Shown: positions 54,638-64,000 of the stretch, piece after piece
Layout: every line of letters begins with the position of its first letter
Numbering within the stretch: position 1 is the first letter of the stretch
NCBI RefSeq assembly: GCF_900103615.1
Contig: NZ_FNGW01000003.1
Coordinates: 1-64,000 of the forward strand
DNA: 64,000 nt
Direction of reading: 5' to 3'
Source: Romboutsia lituseburensis DSM 797
Lineage (GTDB): Bacteria; Bacillota; Clostridia; Peptostreptococcales; Peptostreptococcaceae
Notes under the pieces: model-generated
Told to the model about the DNA's origin: nothing
The model's database searches: none
Seen by the model: only the letters and a program-made list of their open reading frames with translations
Program-made: the position numbers and the translations under genes

Positions 54638-55516
54638 TTACCAACCTCTAACTGCTAATTTTTCATTGTCATTAAGACTTGATACTGACATTCCACTCAT
54701 AGCGCCACCTAAGTCTTCTGAAATTTGTGCTAATTGCTTAGGATTATTAAAGTTAGCAACAGCTTTAACTATGGCTTCAGCTCTTTTCTCGGGATTATCT
54801 GATTTAAATATTCCTGATCCTACAAATACGCCGTCACATCCTAATTGCATCATAAGGGCAGCATCTGCTGGTGTTGCAATTCCACCTGCAGCGAAGTTTA
54901 CTACTGGTAAAGAGTTATGGTCATGAACGTATTTTACTAAATCAAAAGGTGCTCCCATTTCTTTAGCCGCATTCATAAGCTCTTCTTCACCCATTGATAC
55001 AACTTTTCTTATGTCAGAAGTCATAGTTCTCATATGAGTTACAGCTTCAACAACATCACCTGTTCCAGCTTCACCTTTAGTTCTGATCATTGCAGCTCCT
55101 TCACCAATTCTTCTTAAGGCTTCACCTAAATTTCTAGCACCACACACAAATGGAACTTCAAATTTTGACTTATCTATATGATATACATTATCAGCTGGTG
55201 TTAAAACTTCACTTTCATCTATATAATCTACTTCTAAAGCTTCAAGTATTTGAGCTTCTACGAAATGACCTATTCTAACTTTAGCCATAACAGGTATAGT
55301 CACAGCTTCTTGAATTTCCTTTATCATTTTAGGATCAGACATTCTAGCAACTCCACCATCACGTCTTATATCAGAAGGAACTCTTTCAAGTGCCATTACT
55401 GCACATGCACCTGCATTTTGAGCTATTATTGCTTCTTTAGGATTTGTAACATCCATTATTACTCCACCTTTTAGCATTTGAGCTAAATTTTTATTTAATA
55501 CATATCTACTATTCAT
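54638..55516 (-). CDS. pdxS: Pyridoxal phosphate synthase PdxS
   Basis: The 292-residue TIM-barrel enzyme makes PLP from ribose 5-phosphate, glyceraldehyde 3-phosphate and ammonia. Lys79 in MAKVRIGHF is the substrate-binding lysine, and [12 protein letters not shown] carries the second lysine. AGGGGGA precedes the ATG. It is the first gene of pdxST. No PdxR regulator is adjacent. Confidence 0.97.
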   Translation of the reverse strand: MNSRYVLNKNLAQMLKGGVIMDVTNPKEAIIAQNAGACAVMALERVPSDIRRDGGVARMSDPKMIKEIQEAVTIPVMAKVRIGHFVEAQILEALEVDYIDESEVLTPADNVYHIDKSKFEVPFVCGARNLGEALRRIGEGAAMIRTKGEAGTGDVVEAVTHMRTMTSDIRKVVSMGEEELMNAAKEMGAPFDLVKYVHDHNSLPVVNFAAGGIATPADAALMMQLGCDGVFVGSGIFKSDNPEKRAEAIVKAVANFNNPKQLAQISEDLGGAMSGMSVSSLNDNEKLAVRGW

Positions 55517-55559
55517 AAATTTATCCCCCTTGTATTTTGTTTGACTTGTTTCTAAAAAA

Positions 55560-55588
55560 ATAGTAGTACACTTTTAAAATCACAGCAA
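55560..55588 (-). promoter_or_regulatory. pdxST promoter
   Basis: On the minus strand TTGCTG (55588-55583) and TACTAT (55565-55560) are 17 bp apart, about 45 bp before the pdxS ATG. Confidence 0.55.
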
Positions 55589-55756
55589 TACAATTTATAA
55601 AAAAAGGAACTTAAAAGTAAATGTATGGATACAATGAAGGTCTTGAATTTATTAAATATAGAAATTGTATGTAATACAATAAAAAATAATATGAAAAATA
55701 TAATTAGTAAATTAAAAAAATATAAGATTTATCTTAATTAAATTTTAGAATAATAG

Positions 55757-55785
55757 TTGACTTATAAAAGAAACTATATTAAGAT
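55757..55785 (+). promoter_or_regulatory. Promoter of the His leader and transporter operon
   Basis: TTGACT (55757-55762) and TAAGAT (55780-55785) are 17 bp apart; transcription would start near 55792, about 45 nt before the leader peptide. Confidence 0.6.
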
Positions 55786-55836
55786 TAAACCTAAATAAAA
55801 AAAGAAAAACATTAAAAAACGAGGAGGAATGGTGTT

Positions 55837-55917
55837 ATGATTAAATTAAATACAACAAATAAAAAAGCAAACATAAAATTAAATCATCATCACCATCATA
55901 GAACCAAGGGATTGTAG
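55837..55917 (+). CDS. Histidine-rich leader peptide
   Basis: A 26-codon gene with an excellent GAGGAGG site ten bases before ATG. The peptide contains five consecutive histidine codons (residues 17-21, 55885-55899) and ends RTKGL. Such a run is the hallmark of his-type attenuation, where the ribosome's pause depends on charged tRNA-His; the E. coli his leader has seven. The peptide itself is presumably not functional. It is followed directly by mutually exclusive hairpins and an intrinsic terminator, and then by an amino-acid ABC transporter, which it should regulate. Confidence 0.88.
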   Translation: MIKLNTTNKKANIKLNHHHHHRTKGL

Positions 55918-56037
55918 TATGAAAATTAATTCATAGATACAAGCCCTTTTAGTGCTATTAAAAAGGCTTGTATCTATGGTGGTATATAAACAACAAATTA
56001 TAAACCATATAGGTATAAAGCCTATATGGTTTTTTTT
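55906..56037 (+). promoter_or_regulatory. Histidine-responsive transcription attenuator
   Basis: Four interacting segments are visible. A (55906-55916, over the leader stop) can pair with 55938-55948 in B (one mismatch). B (55932-55945) pairs perfectly with C (55965-55978). C (TATGGT 55975-55980 and TATA 55983-55986) can pair with ACCATA (56004-56009) and TATA (55999-56002), forming an antiterminator. The terminator stem is 56002-56013 with 56021-56032, ending in eight Ts. A ribosome reaching the stop covers A, so B-C and the terminator form; a ribosome stalled at the His codons leaves A free, giving A-B, a free C and read-through. Confidence 0.82.
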
Positions 56038-56066
56038 CGTTTATTACAAAATTAAGGAGGAGAGTT

Positions 56067-56849
56067 ATGAAGAAGATATTAAAAATTTTAAAGGTAATGT
56101 TATTAGTTTTAGCGATTTTACTAATAAGTGTGGGTTGCACAAAAAAAGAAAAAATTGAAAATGAAGTAGTTATAGGTTTTGATAATACATATTTTCCAAT
56201 GGGATATATGAATGAAAATGGAGATACTGTAGGCTTTGATATTGATTTAGCAAAAGAAACCTTTAAAAGATTGAATATGAAGGTTAGTTTTCAACCTATT
56301 GACTGGTCTATGAAAGAAACTGAGCTAAGAGCAAAAAATATAGATGCAATCTGGAATGGATACAGCCTTACAGAAGAAAGAAAAAAAATAGTAACATACA
56401 CAGAACCGTATATGAAAAACAAACAATTAATAGTAGTATTGAAAGATTCAAGTATAAAAAATAAAAGAGATTTAAAAGGAAGTATATTAGGAACACAACA
56501 AGGATCCGCTGGACTTGAAGCCATAGAAAAAGATAAAAAATTATTGAATAGTTTATCTAATAAAGAACCAATACTTTACGATACTTTCGATAAAGTATTT
56601 AGAGATTTAAATGCGAAAAGAATTGATGCATTAGTAGCTGATGAAACATTAGCAAAATACTATATAAATAAAACTGGCAGAGAAAAATACAACATTTTAG
56701 ATGAAAATCTCGGTGAAGAAGATTATGTTGTTGCATTTAGTAAAGATAACATTGAACTTTGTGATAAAGTTAATAAAATCTTAAGAGAAATAAAGAAAGA
56801 TAAAGTATTTAATGAAATATACCAAAAATGGTTTGGACAAAATAATTAA
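56067..56849 (+). CDS. Amino-acid ABC transporter substrate-binding lipoprotein (predicted histidine)
   Basis: The 260-residue protein has a lipobox ending at Cys24 (ISVGC) and a family 3 solute-binding domain (GFDNTYFPMGYMNENGDTVGFDIDLAKE, IWNGYSLTEERKK, GTQQGSAG). It captures a polar amino acid outside the cell. The five-His leader upstream predicts histidine. AAGGAGGAG precedes the start. It heads a three-gene transporter operon. Confidence 0.93.
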   Translation: MKKILKILKVMLLVLAILLISVGCTKKEKIENEVVIGFDNTYFPMGYMNENGDTVGFDIDLAKETFKRLNMKVSFQPIDWSMKETELRAKNIDAIWNGYSLTEERKKIVTYTEPYMKNKQLIVVLKDSSIKNKRDLKGSILGTQQGSAGLEAIEKDKKLLNSLSNKEPILYDTFDKVFRDLNAKRIDALVADETLAKYYINKTGREKYNILDENLGEEDYVVAFSKDNIELCDKVNKILREIKKDKVFNEIYQKWFGQNN

Positions 56850-56870
56850 ATTTAATAAAGGAGAAAACAT

Positions 56871-57482
56871 ATGTTACAGGGATTAAGTATTACAATATCA
56901 GTATTTTTAATGACATTAATAATATCAATTCCACTTGGAATTTTTATAACTTTTTTTAGATTATCTAAAAATCAATTAATAAGTAGATTAGCAAAGACTT
57001 ATATACTTATTATAAGAGGAACACCATTACTTTTACAGCTTATATTCATATTCTTTGGACTTCCACTATTAGGAATCGTATTTGATAGATATACAGCTGC
57101 AATAATAGCATTTTCATTAAATTATGCAGCATATTTTGCAGAAATATTTAGAGGTGGTATAAATACTATAGACAAAGGCCAATATGAAGGTGCTTTAGTA
57201 TTAGGATTTAGCAAGTTTGATATGTATAAAAAAATAATAGTCCCTCAAGTAATAAAAAATATACTTCCAGCTATGTCAAATGAGATAATTACCCTTATAA
57301 AGGATACAGCAATAGTATATACAATAGGACTGAATGATATTTTGAGGATAGCTCAAATTAAACAAAACCAACAAGCTAGTTTAATTCCTTTAATACAAGC
57401 AGGACTTGTATATATTATAATAATTGCAGTATTAACTCAAATATTTAAACAAATAGAAAAAAGATATTCATATTATAGATAG
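56871..57482 (+). CDS. Amino-acid ABC transporter permease
   Basis: The 203-residue permease has about five membrane segments and the HisM/HisQ-type segments RGTPLLLQLIF and the EAA loop EGALVLGFSKFDMYKKIIVPQ. A single permease gene implies a homodimer. It follows the binding-protein gene by 21 bp. Confidence 0.92.
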   Translation: MLQGLSITISVFLMTLIISIPLGIFITFFRLSKNQLISRLAKTYILIIRGTPLLLQLIFIFFGLPLLGIVFDRYTAAIIAFSLNYAAYFAEIFRGGINTIDKGQYEGALVLGFSKFDMYKKIIVPQVIKNILPAMSNEIITLIKDTAIVYTIGLNDILRIAQIKQNQQASLIPLIQAGLVYIIIIAVLTQIFKQIEKRYSYYR

Positions 57483-57493
57483 GAGATATTAGT

Positions 57494-58120
57494 ATGTTAA
57501 AAGTCAATAAATTAAATAAATCTTTTGGAGAAAATAAAGTACTTAATGATATATCTTTTGAGTTGAAAAGTGGTGAAATAGGGGTACTACTTGGAAAATC
57601 AGGTACTGGAAAAACTACTATATTAAGATGTATAAATGGGTTAGAAGAATTTGATAGAGGAGAAATAACAGTTGATGATATTTCTATAAAAAATGTAAAA
57701 GATATTAACAAAATTAGAAATAAAACAGGAATGGTTTTTCAAAATTTTAATTTATTTCCTCATATGTCGGTTTTAGAAAATATTATCCAAGCCCCTATAA
57801 GTGTAGCTAAAATTTCAAAAGAAGAAGCCGTAAATACTGCAAAAAAATTATTAAAACTTGTAGACTTAGAAGATAAGATAAACTCTTACCCTTTTGAACT
57901 ATCTGGAGGTCAAAAACAAAGAGTTGCAATAGCTAGAGCTTGCGCATTAACACCTAAGGTTCTTTGCTTTGATGAGCCAACATCAGCACTAGATGCAGAG
58001 TCTATAAAAAAAGTGATAAATATAATAAATGAACTTAAAAATAAAAAAATAGCAATTCTCATAATAACTCATGACATAGGATTTGCTAATGAAATAGGTG
58101 ATAAAATTATAAACATTTGA
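57494..58120 (+). CDS. Amino-acid ABC transporter ATPase, short C-terminus
   Basis: The 208-residue ATPase has Walker A GKSGTGKTT (34-42), the Q-loop FQNFNLFPH, signature LSGGQKQRVAIARA, Walker B VLCFDEPTSALD and the switch His in ITHD. Homologues run about 30 residues further; here the frame stops right after GDKIINI. All catalytic motifs are kept, so it may work, but the normal final strand and helix are missing. GGAGATA precedes the start. Confidence 0.88.
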   Translation: MLKVNKLNKSFGENKVLNDISFELKSGEIGVLLGKSGTGKTTILRCINGLEEFDRGEITVDDISIKNVKDINKIRNKTGMVFQNFNLFPHMSVLENIIQAPISVAKISKEEAVNTAKKLLKLVDLEDKINSYPFELSGGQKQRVAIARACALTPKVLCFDEPTSALDAESIKKVINIINELKNKKIAILIITHDIGFANEIGDKIINI

Positions 58121-58171
58121 TATAATTTTTTTGTATATTAATAAATATTTATACAGGGAGAAGGGATAGAT

Positions 58172-59818
58172 ATGTATGCAGGAAAAGAAGAATTATTAAA
58201 TTTAACAATAGAACTTGTGGGGATAAAAAGTGTATCTGGGACTAGTGATGAAGCTTATGTTTCAAATTTTGTATATCAAAAACTAAAAGAATTAGATTAT
58301 TATAAAGAAAATCCAAATCATTTATTTATTCAGCCTATCAATGATGAACTTAATAGATCATTTGTATGTGCACTTATGAAATCTAAAAAAAAGACTTCAA
58401 AAACGATTTTAACAATAGCACATATAGATACTGCGGATATTGAAAATGCTGGAATATTAAAAGAATATATATTAAGTCCATATGAGTACACAGATAAGCT
58501 TAAAGAACATATAGATTTATTAGATGAAGATGCTAAAAAAGATCTTCTAAGTGGAGATTGGTTATTTGGCAGAGGCATAATGGATATGAAAATGGGACTT
58601 GCTATGCAAATGCAACTTATAAAAGAATATAGTAAAAGAAATGATTTTGAAGGAAATTTATTATTAATAGCAGTACCAGATGAAGAATCAAATTCAAAGG
58701 GGGCAATAAGTGCTATACCTTTTATAAATAAAATAATAAAAGAGAATAATTTAAGCCCAGTAGCGGTAATTAATTCAGAGCCAGATTTTGGAGCTTATCC
58801 GGGTGATGACAATAAGTACATATATACAGGGTCTTGTGGGAAGTTACTTCCGGGCATTTTTATAGTAGGTAAAGAGGTTCATGTTGGAGAAAGCTTATGT
58901 GGATTAAATCCAAATTTAATAGGTGCTGAAATACTTTCAAGATTAGATTTTAATACAAGTTTTTGCGAAAATATAGATAATGAAAATACAATGCCACCAA
59001 CTTGTTTAAAGTATGAAGATACTAAAGAAGTATATAATATTCAAATGCCTCAATCAGCGATAATGTATTATAACTTGCAAACACTACATTCTAATCCAAA
59101 AGATATTATATTAAAATTAAAAGATATCTGTAAAGAAGCTAGTGATGATGTTATTAGAAAGGTAAAAAAAGCTAAGCTAGAATACAAAAAGTTGTCTAAA
59201 TCAACTATAAAAGAAGAGGATTTAGAAATTAAGATTTATACTTTTGATGAAATTTATAATAAAATTTATAATGAAAAAGGAGAAGTATTTAAAGATACTA
59301 TAAGTGAAAAAATAAATGAACTTTTAAAAAATTTGGATTTAGATGAAAGGGATATAAGTTGTGAAATAGTAAAAGAAGTTTGTAAATTTGCTAAAAGTGA
59401 AGAACCATTTTTAATTATATTTTTTGCACCACCTTATTATCCTCATGTTGGGATAGATAAAGAGGATGAAAGATCTAAAAAGATTTTAAATGTAGTAGAC
59501 AATGTCATAAAAAGAGCTAAAGAAAATTATAATATAGATATTAAAACTCAAAAGTATTTTAAAGGATTATCTGATTTAAGTTATTTTGCACTTCAAGATG
59601 GAGAGGAAGTTATAAAATACTTAAAACCTAATATGCCATGTTTAGGATATAAGTATAACTTACCATTAGAAGAAATAAAAAAACTAAATGTACCTGTACT
59701 AAATTACGGACCTCATGGTAAAGATCCTCATAAATTTACTGAAAGAATCCTTGTTGATTATTCTTTTGAAATAGTTCCAGAGCTTGTAAGATATATGATA
59801 GAAGAATTAATTAAATAA
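58172..59818 (+). CDS. M20-family peptidase, RocB-like
   Basis: The 548-residue protein matches the RocB type of M20 metallohydrolase, linked in Bacillus to arginine use though its reaction is unproven. Metal-site motifs are AHIDTAD, GRGIMDMKMG, VPDEESNSKG and NSEPD. It begins 51 bp after the transporter ATPase and no terminator separates them, so it may be controlled by the same attenuator; a peptide or amide substrate that yields histidine or another amino acid is possible (inference). Confidence 0.85.
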   Translation: MYAGKEELLNLTIELVGIKSVSGTSDEAYVSNFVYQKLKELDYYKENPNHLFIQPINDELNRSFVCALMKSKKKTSKTILTIAHIDTADIENAGILKEYILSPYEYTDKLKEHIDLLDEDAKKDLLSGDWLFGRGIMDMKMGLAMQMQLIKEYSKRNDFEGNLLLIAVPDEESNSKGAISAIPFINKIIKENNLSPVAVINSEPDFGAYPGDDNKYIYTGSCGKLLPGIFIVGKEVHVGESLCGLNPNLIGAEILSRLDFNTSFCENIDNENTMPPTCLKYEDTKEVYNIQMPQSAIMYYNLQTLHSNPKDIILKLKDICKEASDDVIRKVKKAKLEYKKLSKSTIKEEDLEIKIYTFDEIYNKIYNEKGEVFKDTISEKINELLKNLDLDERDISCEIVKEVCKFAKSEEPFLIIFFAPPYYPHVGIDKEDERSKKILNVVDNVIKRAKENYNIDIKTQKYFKGLSDLSYFALQDGEEVIKYLKPNMPCLGYKYNLPLEEIKKLNVPVLNYGPHGKDPHKFTERILVDYSFEIVPELVRYMIEELIK

Positions 59819-59870
59819 GACAAAAAAAGATATAGTTGATTATAACTATATCTTTTTTTGTCTTATTTAA
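59811..59870. terminator. Terminator overlapping the RocB-like stop codon
   Basis: Perfect 27-bp arms (59811-59837 and 59844-59870) with a 6-nt loop and T7 in the right arm. The left arm contains the stop codon. Confidence 0.88.
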
Positions 59871-59901
59871 AAATAATTTATAACTGATATAAAAATATAA
59901 T

Positions 59902-59993
59902 AATCTTTACACAATCTTTATATTTATAAAAATTACTTAATACCACCTTAATGCCATAACCGATAAGATTATCATAAACATAAATAATATAAT
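59902..59993 (+). promoter_or_regulatory. kdp promoter region
   Basis: TATAAT (59988-59993) has only a weak AAGATT -35. An inverted repeat GATAA-GA-TTATC (59962-59973) covers the -35 region, and further upstream AATCTTTACA and AATCTTTATA form a direct repeat at 11-bp spacing (59902-59911, 59913-59922). A weak -35 with upstream repeats suits an activated promoter such as one under KdpE, but no kdpDE genes are in the window. Confidence 0.4.
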
Positions 59994-60020
59994 GCATGTT
60001 TATATTAAGGAGGAAATGGA

Positions 60021-61751
60021 ATGAGTAGTATTGTTTTACAATGTGTATTTTTTATTTTACTAGTTATTATACTAGCAAAGCCATTAGGGCATTATATGGC
60101 TAAAGTATTCAATAATGAGAGAGTATTTTTAAGTAAAATTTGTATGCCAATAGAAAAGTTTATATACAAAATATTAAAGGTTAATTCAAAGCAAGGAATG
60201 AATTGGAAAGAGTATTTTTTTAGTGTAATCAGCTTTAGTATTATTTCATTAGTATTCGTTATAATAATTCAGTTAGTACAGCAAATACTTCCACTAAACC
60301 CAGAAAAGTTGCAATCTATAAATTGGGATTTAGCATTTAATACAGCTGTAAGCTTTGTCACTAATACTAACTGGCAGGCATATAGTGGGGAATCTACTTT
60401 AAGTTATTTAACTCAAATGTTAGGTTTAACGGTACAAAACTTTGTATCTGCAGGTGTTGGGATATGTGTTTTATTAGTTTTAATAAGAGGATTTATAAGA
60501 ACTAAAAATAAAAATATAGGTAATTTTTGGGTAGATTTAACTAAATCTATTTTATACATTTTATTACCGCTATCATTAGTACTTGCAATATTTTTGACAA
60601 CACAAGGTGTTGTTCAGAATTTTAATCCATATCAAGAAGCATATACTATAGGACAAACGATTGATGGATCGGCAAAGCAAATAATACCAGGTGGGCCTGC
60701 AGCTAGTCAAATCGCTATAAAACAACTAGGAACAAATGGTGGCGGATTTTTTGGAACAAATTCGGCCTATCCACTAGAAAACCCAACTATAGGATCAAAT
60801 ATAGCTCAAGTAGTATCAATAATACTAATACCAGCTGCTTTATGTTTTACTTTTGGTGAAATGGTGAAAGACAAAAGACAAGGAAAAACACTACTTGCAT
60901 CTATGTTGATTATTTTCATAATATCATTATCATCTTCTATGTATTTTGAGTACAAAGCAACACCAGAGCTTGCAAACAATAATTATATAAATACTCAAAT
61001 TGGCAAGAATCAATCTGGTGGAAATATGGAGGGAAAAGAAGTAAGATTTGGAGTAACAAATTCAGTTATATGGGGTGTAACTACAACATCAGCATCAAAT
61101 GGTTCAGTAAACTCTATGCATGATTCTTATACACCACTGGGTGGAATGATTTTAATGTTACTTATGCAACTTGGAGAAATAATATTTGGTGGTGTGGGGT
61201 CAGGTCTTTATGGAATGCTTGCATTTGCAATACTTACAGTATTTATTGCAGGTCTTATGGTAGGTAGAACTCCAGAATATCTAGGTAAGAAGATAGAACC
61301 ATTTGAAATGAAAATGGCATCTATTTTAATTATAGCTACACCAGTATTAGTATTATTAGGCACAGCTGTTGTTTGCTTACTTCCAAATATAAGCATCTTG
61401 CTAAATAACAATGGTGCTCATGGCTTTTCAGAGATATTGTATGCATTAAGTTCAACAGGAAATAACAATGGTAGCGCCTTTGCAGGATTTAGTGCAAATA
61501 ATGTATTTATAAATTTATTGACAGCTATAGCTATGATATTAGCACGTTTTATTCCTATAGGATTAACTTTAGCAATAGCAGGTTCCTTAGCTCAGAAAAA
61601 GATACTTCCTACTAGTGCAGGTACTCTTCAAACTAATAATATAATGTTTGTAGGATTATTAGTGGGAGTTATATTAATGATAGGAGCGCTTAGTTTTTTA
61701 CCAGCATTAGCATTAGGTCCAATAGCAGAGCATCTTAGTATGATGTTTTAA
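60021..61751 (+). CDS. kdpA: Potassium-transporting ATPase subunit KdpA
   Basis: KdpA is the potassium channel-like subunit of the high-affinity KdpFABC pump. The 576-residue protein has ten membrane segments and selectivity filter loops such as VTNTNWQ, LGTNGGGFFG and the late SSTGNNNGSAF. AAGGAGGAA precedes the start. No kdpF is seen upstream. kdpB follows after 42 bp. Confidence 0.97.
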   Translation: MSSIVLQCVFFILLVIILAKPLGHYMAKVFNNERVFLSKICMPIEKFIYKILKVNSKQGMNWKEYFFSVISFSIISLVFVIIIQLVQQILPLNPEKLQSINWDLAFNTAVSFVTNTNWQAYSGESTLSYLTQMLGLTVQNFVSAGVGICVLLVLIRGFIRTKNKNIGNFWVDLTKSILYILLPLSLVLAIFLTTQGVVQNFNPYQEAYTIGQTIDGSAKQIIPGGPAASQIAIKQLGTNGGGFFGTNSAYPLENPTIGSNIAQVVSIILIPAALCFTFGEMVKDKRQGKTLLASMLIIFIISLSSSMYFEYKATPELANNNYINTQIGKNQSGGNMEGKEVRFGVTNSVIWGVTTTSASNGSVNSMHDSYTPLGGMILMLLMQLGEIIFGGVGSGLYGMLAFAILTVFIAGLMVGRTPEYLGKKIEPFEMKMASILIIATPVLVLLGTAVVCLLPNISILLNNNGAHGFSEILYALSSTGNNNGSAFAGFSANNVFINLLTAIAMILARFIPIGLTLAIAGSLAQKKILPTSAGTLQTNNIMFVGLLVGVILMIGALSFLPALALGPIAEHLSMMF

Positions 61752-61793
61752 ATATAGAATGAATTCAGTTTTATAAAGAGAAGGGGAATAAAT

Positions 61794-63860
61794 ATGAGTA
61801 GTAATAAAAATAAAGATTTTATAAGTAAAGAAATGCTTATACAAGCTCTTAAAGATTCCTTTAAGAAGCTTAGTTTAAAAACACAGATAAAAAATCCTGT
61901 AATGTTTGTGGTATATCTAGGTTCTATAATAACTACATTAATATATTTTATGTCATTTTTTAAAGATACTAAAGAAAATCAATTATTTACGCTTCTAATA
62001 ACTATATTTTTATGGTTTACTGTTTTATTTGCAAACTTTGCAGAAGCAATAGCAGAGGGCAGAGGGAAAGCTCAAGCTAAAAGTTTAAGAGCTGCAAAAA
62101 AAGATGTAATGGCAAAAAAATTAAAGCAAAAAGATAAAGATTCGGAGTTTGAAATGATAAATTCAAGTAGTTTAAGGAAAGGAGATATAGTATTAGTTGA
62201 AGTAAATGAACAAATACCAGGTGATGGAGATGTAATAGAAGGTGTTGCATCTGTTGATGAAAGTGCTATAACAGGCGAAAGTGCCCCTGTTATAAGAGAA
62301 TCTGGAGGAGATAGATGTGCAGTAACTGGAGGTACAGTTGTAGTCTCAGATTATTTAATAATAGAAATAACATCCTCACCAGGAGAAAGTTTTTTAGACA
62401 AAATGATAGCAATGGTCGAAGGATCTAAAAGAAAGAAAACGCCAAATGAAATAGCTCTTCAAACATTACTTATAGCACTTACTACAATATTTGTAGTAGT
62501 AACAGTAACACTTTATCCATTTAGCTACTTTGCAGTAAATCAAAATAAAGTAGGTGAAGTAGTTTCAGTAACATCTTTAATAGCATTGTTAGTTTGCTTA
62601 GCTCCAACTACAATAGGAGCACTACTTTCATCAATCGGTATTGCAGGTATGAGTAGATTAAACAGAAAAAATGTTCTTGCTACATCAGGAAGAGCTATAG
62701 AAGCGGCTGGAGACGTAGATGTATTACTTTTAGATAAAACAGGAACTATAACTTTTGGTAATAGAGCTGCTAGCGAATTTATTCCTTTAAGTGGGGTAGA
62801 TAAATTAGAATTAGCAGATTGTGCTCAGTTAAGTTCTTTACCAGATGAAACACCTGAGGGTAGAAGTATAGTAGTTCTTGCAAAAAATTTATATGGACTA
62901 AGAGGAAGAGATTTTGCATCTTTAGATGCAGAGTTTGTACCATTTTCTGCTAAAACCAGAATGAGTGGTATAAATACTTCAAAACATAAAATAAGAAAGG
63001 GTGCAGCATCAGCAATAAAATTATTTGTAGAAAATTTAGGAGGCAATTATCCTAAAGAATGTGATGTAATTGTTGAAGAGGTATCTAAAAAAGGCGGGAC
63101 ACCACTTGTAGTTTGTAAAGATGAAAGAGTTCTAGGTGTAATATATCTTAAAGATATACTAAAATCAGGAGTTGCAGAAAAATTTAGTGATTTAAGAAAA
63201 ATGGGAATTAAAACAGTAATGATAACAGGAGATAATCCATTAACAGCAGCAGCAATTGCTGCAGAAGCTGGAGTAGACGATTTTTTAGCAGAGGCAACTC
63301 CAGAAGGCAAGATGAATTTAATTCATGAGTATCAAAGAAAAGGTCATTTAGTAGCAATGACTGGAGATGGAAGTAATGATGCCCCAGCTCTTGCACAAGC
63401 AGATGTAGCAGTTGCTATGAATACAGGTACACAGGCGGCTAAAGAAGCAGGTAACATGGTAGATTTAGATTCTAGTCCAACTAAGCTTATTGAAATTGTG
63501 AAAATAGGTAAGCAATTACTTATGACTAGAGGAGCTTTAACAACTTTTAGTATTTCAAATGATATAGCGAAATACTTTGCTATAATACCTCCTTTATTTA
63601 TAGGTATATACCCAGAGTTAAACAAATTAAATATAATGAATTTAAGTAGTCCTCAAAGTGCTATATTATCAGCTGTTATATACAATGCGTTTGTAATAAT
63701 AGCATTAATACCATTATCTCTTAAAGGAGTTAAATATGAAGAATTACCAGCAGATAAATTGCTTAGAAAGAACATATTAATTTATGGTTTAGGAGGAATT
63801 ATAACTCCATTTATAGCTATAAAAATTATAGATTTAATAGTTTCAATATTTTTAAGTTAA
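61794..63860 (+). CDS. kdpB: Potassium-transporting ATPase ATP-binding subunit KdpB
   Basis: The 688-residue P-type ATPase has TGES at 160-163, the phosphorylated Asp314 in DKTGTITFG, the nucleotide-binding KIRKGA segment and [11 protein letters not shown]. It energises potassium uptake by KdpA. The second residue run SxNK at the N-terminus is unremarkable. Confidence 0.97.
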   Translation: MSSNKNKDFISKEMLIQALKDSFKKLSLKTQIKNPVMFVVYLGSIITTLIYFMSFFKDTKENQLFTLLITIFLWFTVLFANFAEAIAEGRGKAQAKSLRAAKKDVMAKKLKQKDKDSEFEMINSSSLRKGDIVLVEVNEQIPGDGDVIEGVASVDESAITGESAPVIRESGGDRCAVTGGTVVVSDYLIIEITSSPGESFLDKMIAMVEGSKRKKTPNEIALQTLLIALTTIFVVVTVTLYPFSYFAVNQNKVGEVVSVTSLIALLVCLAPTTIGALLSSIGIAGMSRLNRKNVLATSGRAIEAAGDVDVLLLDKTGTITFGNRAASEFIPLSGVDKLELADCAQLSSLPDETPEGRSIVVLAKNLYGLRGRDFASLDAEFVPFSAKTRMSGINTSKHKIRKGAASAIKLFVENLGGNYPKECDVIVEEVSKKGGTPLVVCKDERVLGVIYLKDILKSGVAEKFSDLRKMGIKTVMITGDNPLTAAAIAAEAGVDDFLAEATPEGKMNLIHEYQRKGHLVAMTGDGSNDAPALAQADVAVAMNTGTQAAKEAGNMVDLDSSPTKLIEIVKIGKQLLMTRGALTTFSISNDIAKYFAIIPPLFIGIYPELNKLNIMNLSSPQSAILSAVIYNAFVIIALIPLSLKGVKYEELPADKLLRKNILIYGLGGIITPFIAIKIIDLIVSIFLS

Positions 63861-63872
63861 GGAGAGTAAATT

Positions 63873-64000
63873 ATGAAAGTTATAAGTTATATAAAAAGAG
63901 CAAGTTTAATACTTTTAATCATGACAGCTATAACTGGGGTAGCATACCCCTTAGCTGTAACTGCATTTGCACAGGTATTTGTAAACCATAAGGCTAATGG
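63873..64000 (+). CDS. kdpC: Potassium-transporting ATPase subunit KdpC (cut by window end)
   Basis: The first 42 codons are present. An N-terminal membrane segment and the TGVAYPLAVTAFAQVF motif identify KdpC, which stabilises the Kdp complex. It begins 12 bp after kdpB with an AAGGAGAG site. The rest lies beyond the window. Confidence 0.93.
   Translation, partial: MKVISYIKRASLILLIMTAITGVAYPLAVTAFAQVFVNHKAN

Noticed and set aside
55792-56066. T-box riboswitch before the amino-acid transporter
   Set aside because: No T-box consensus or specifier loop is seen; the His codon run and stems fit leader-peptide attenuation instead.

Overview
The window is very AT-rich chromosomal DNA of an anaerobic, spore-forming Gram-positive bacterium of the class Clostridia. 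Protein sequences and gene order (mutS-mutL-miaA-hfq, niaR and nadABC, pdxST, GlpP-controlled glycerol genes, a GerA/SpoVAF-type spore protein) point to the family Peptostreptococcaceae, for example Paeniclostridium sordellii or a close relative. The genus is inferred from resemblance; no 16S gene is present. I see no CRISPR array, tRNA, rRNA, IS element or prophage.

Region by region. 1-3577: two close DnaA boxes, a promoter and a three-hairpin leader, then a protein with a HEPN ribonuclease motif followed by a TetM-like ribosomal GTPase. 3595-4801: an adenine riboswitch controlling adenosine deaminase. 4895-6619: a cyclophilin lipoprotein, a small secreted protein and the stump of a HAD phosphatase gene. 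6635-13028: a glycerol regulon with the antiterminator GlpP, glpF-glpK and a glpA/glpB-like/DUF1667 operon; both operons have matching GlpP-type leader terminators and cre-like sites. 13151-23065: a TrkA-C membrane protein, a YtrA-type GntR repressor with a membrane partner, a DinG-type helicase, 4-hydroxybutyrate dehydrogenase, an ABC exporter, a PHP phosphatase, a cysteine-cluster protein and an AIM24 protein. 23439-29869: mutS, mutL, miaA, hfq. 30013-35821: niaR, niaX and nadABC with an identical 16-bp operator before niaX and nadA. 35900-48883: an M42 peptidase, two EamA transporters, a MATE exporter, a CNT nucleoside transporter, NAD kinase, MurJ, two poorly known membrane proteins and a lone spore germination A-type protein. 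49033-53574: a large beta-propeller sensor kinase with no regulator beside it, and two unknown proteins. 54064-55516: pdxS-pdxT (minus strand). 55757-59818: a His-rich leader peptide with an attenuator, an amino-acid ABC transporter and a RocB-like peptidase. 60021 to the end: kdpA, kdpB and the start of kdpC.

The genes form several small metabolic circuits, each with its own visible RNA or DNA switch: adenine sensing for purine salvage, glycerol-3-phosphate sensing through GlpP, NiaR control of niacin uptake and NAD synthesis (with NAD kinase nearby), and, most notably, a classical leader-peptide attenuator with five consecutive histidine codons before a polar amino-acid transporter, which predicts histidine import. 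Two other things stand out: a HEPN protein paired with a ribosome-protection-like GTPase behind an attenuator-like leader, and a set of unrelated, almost loopless perfect palindromes at gene ends, several of which swallow the stop codon.
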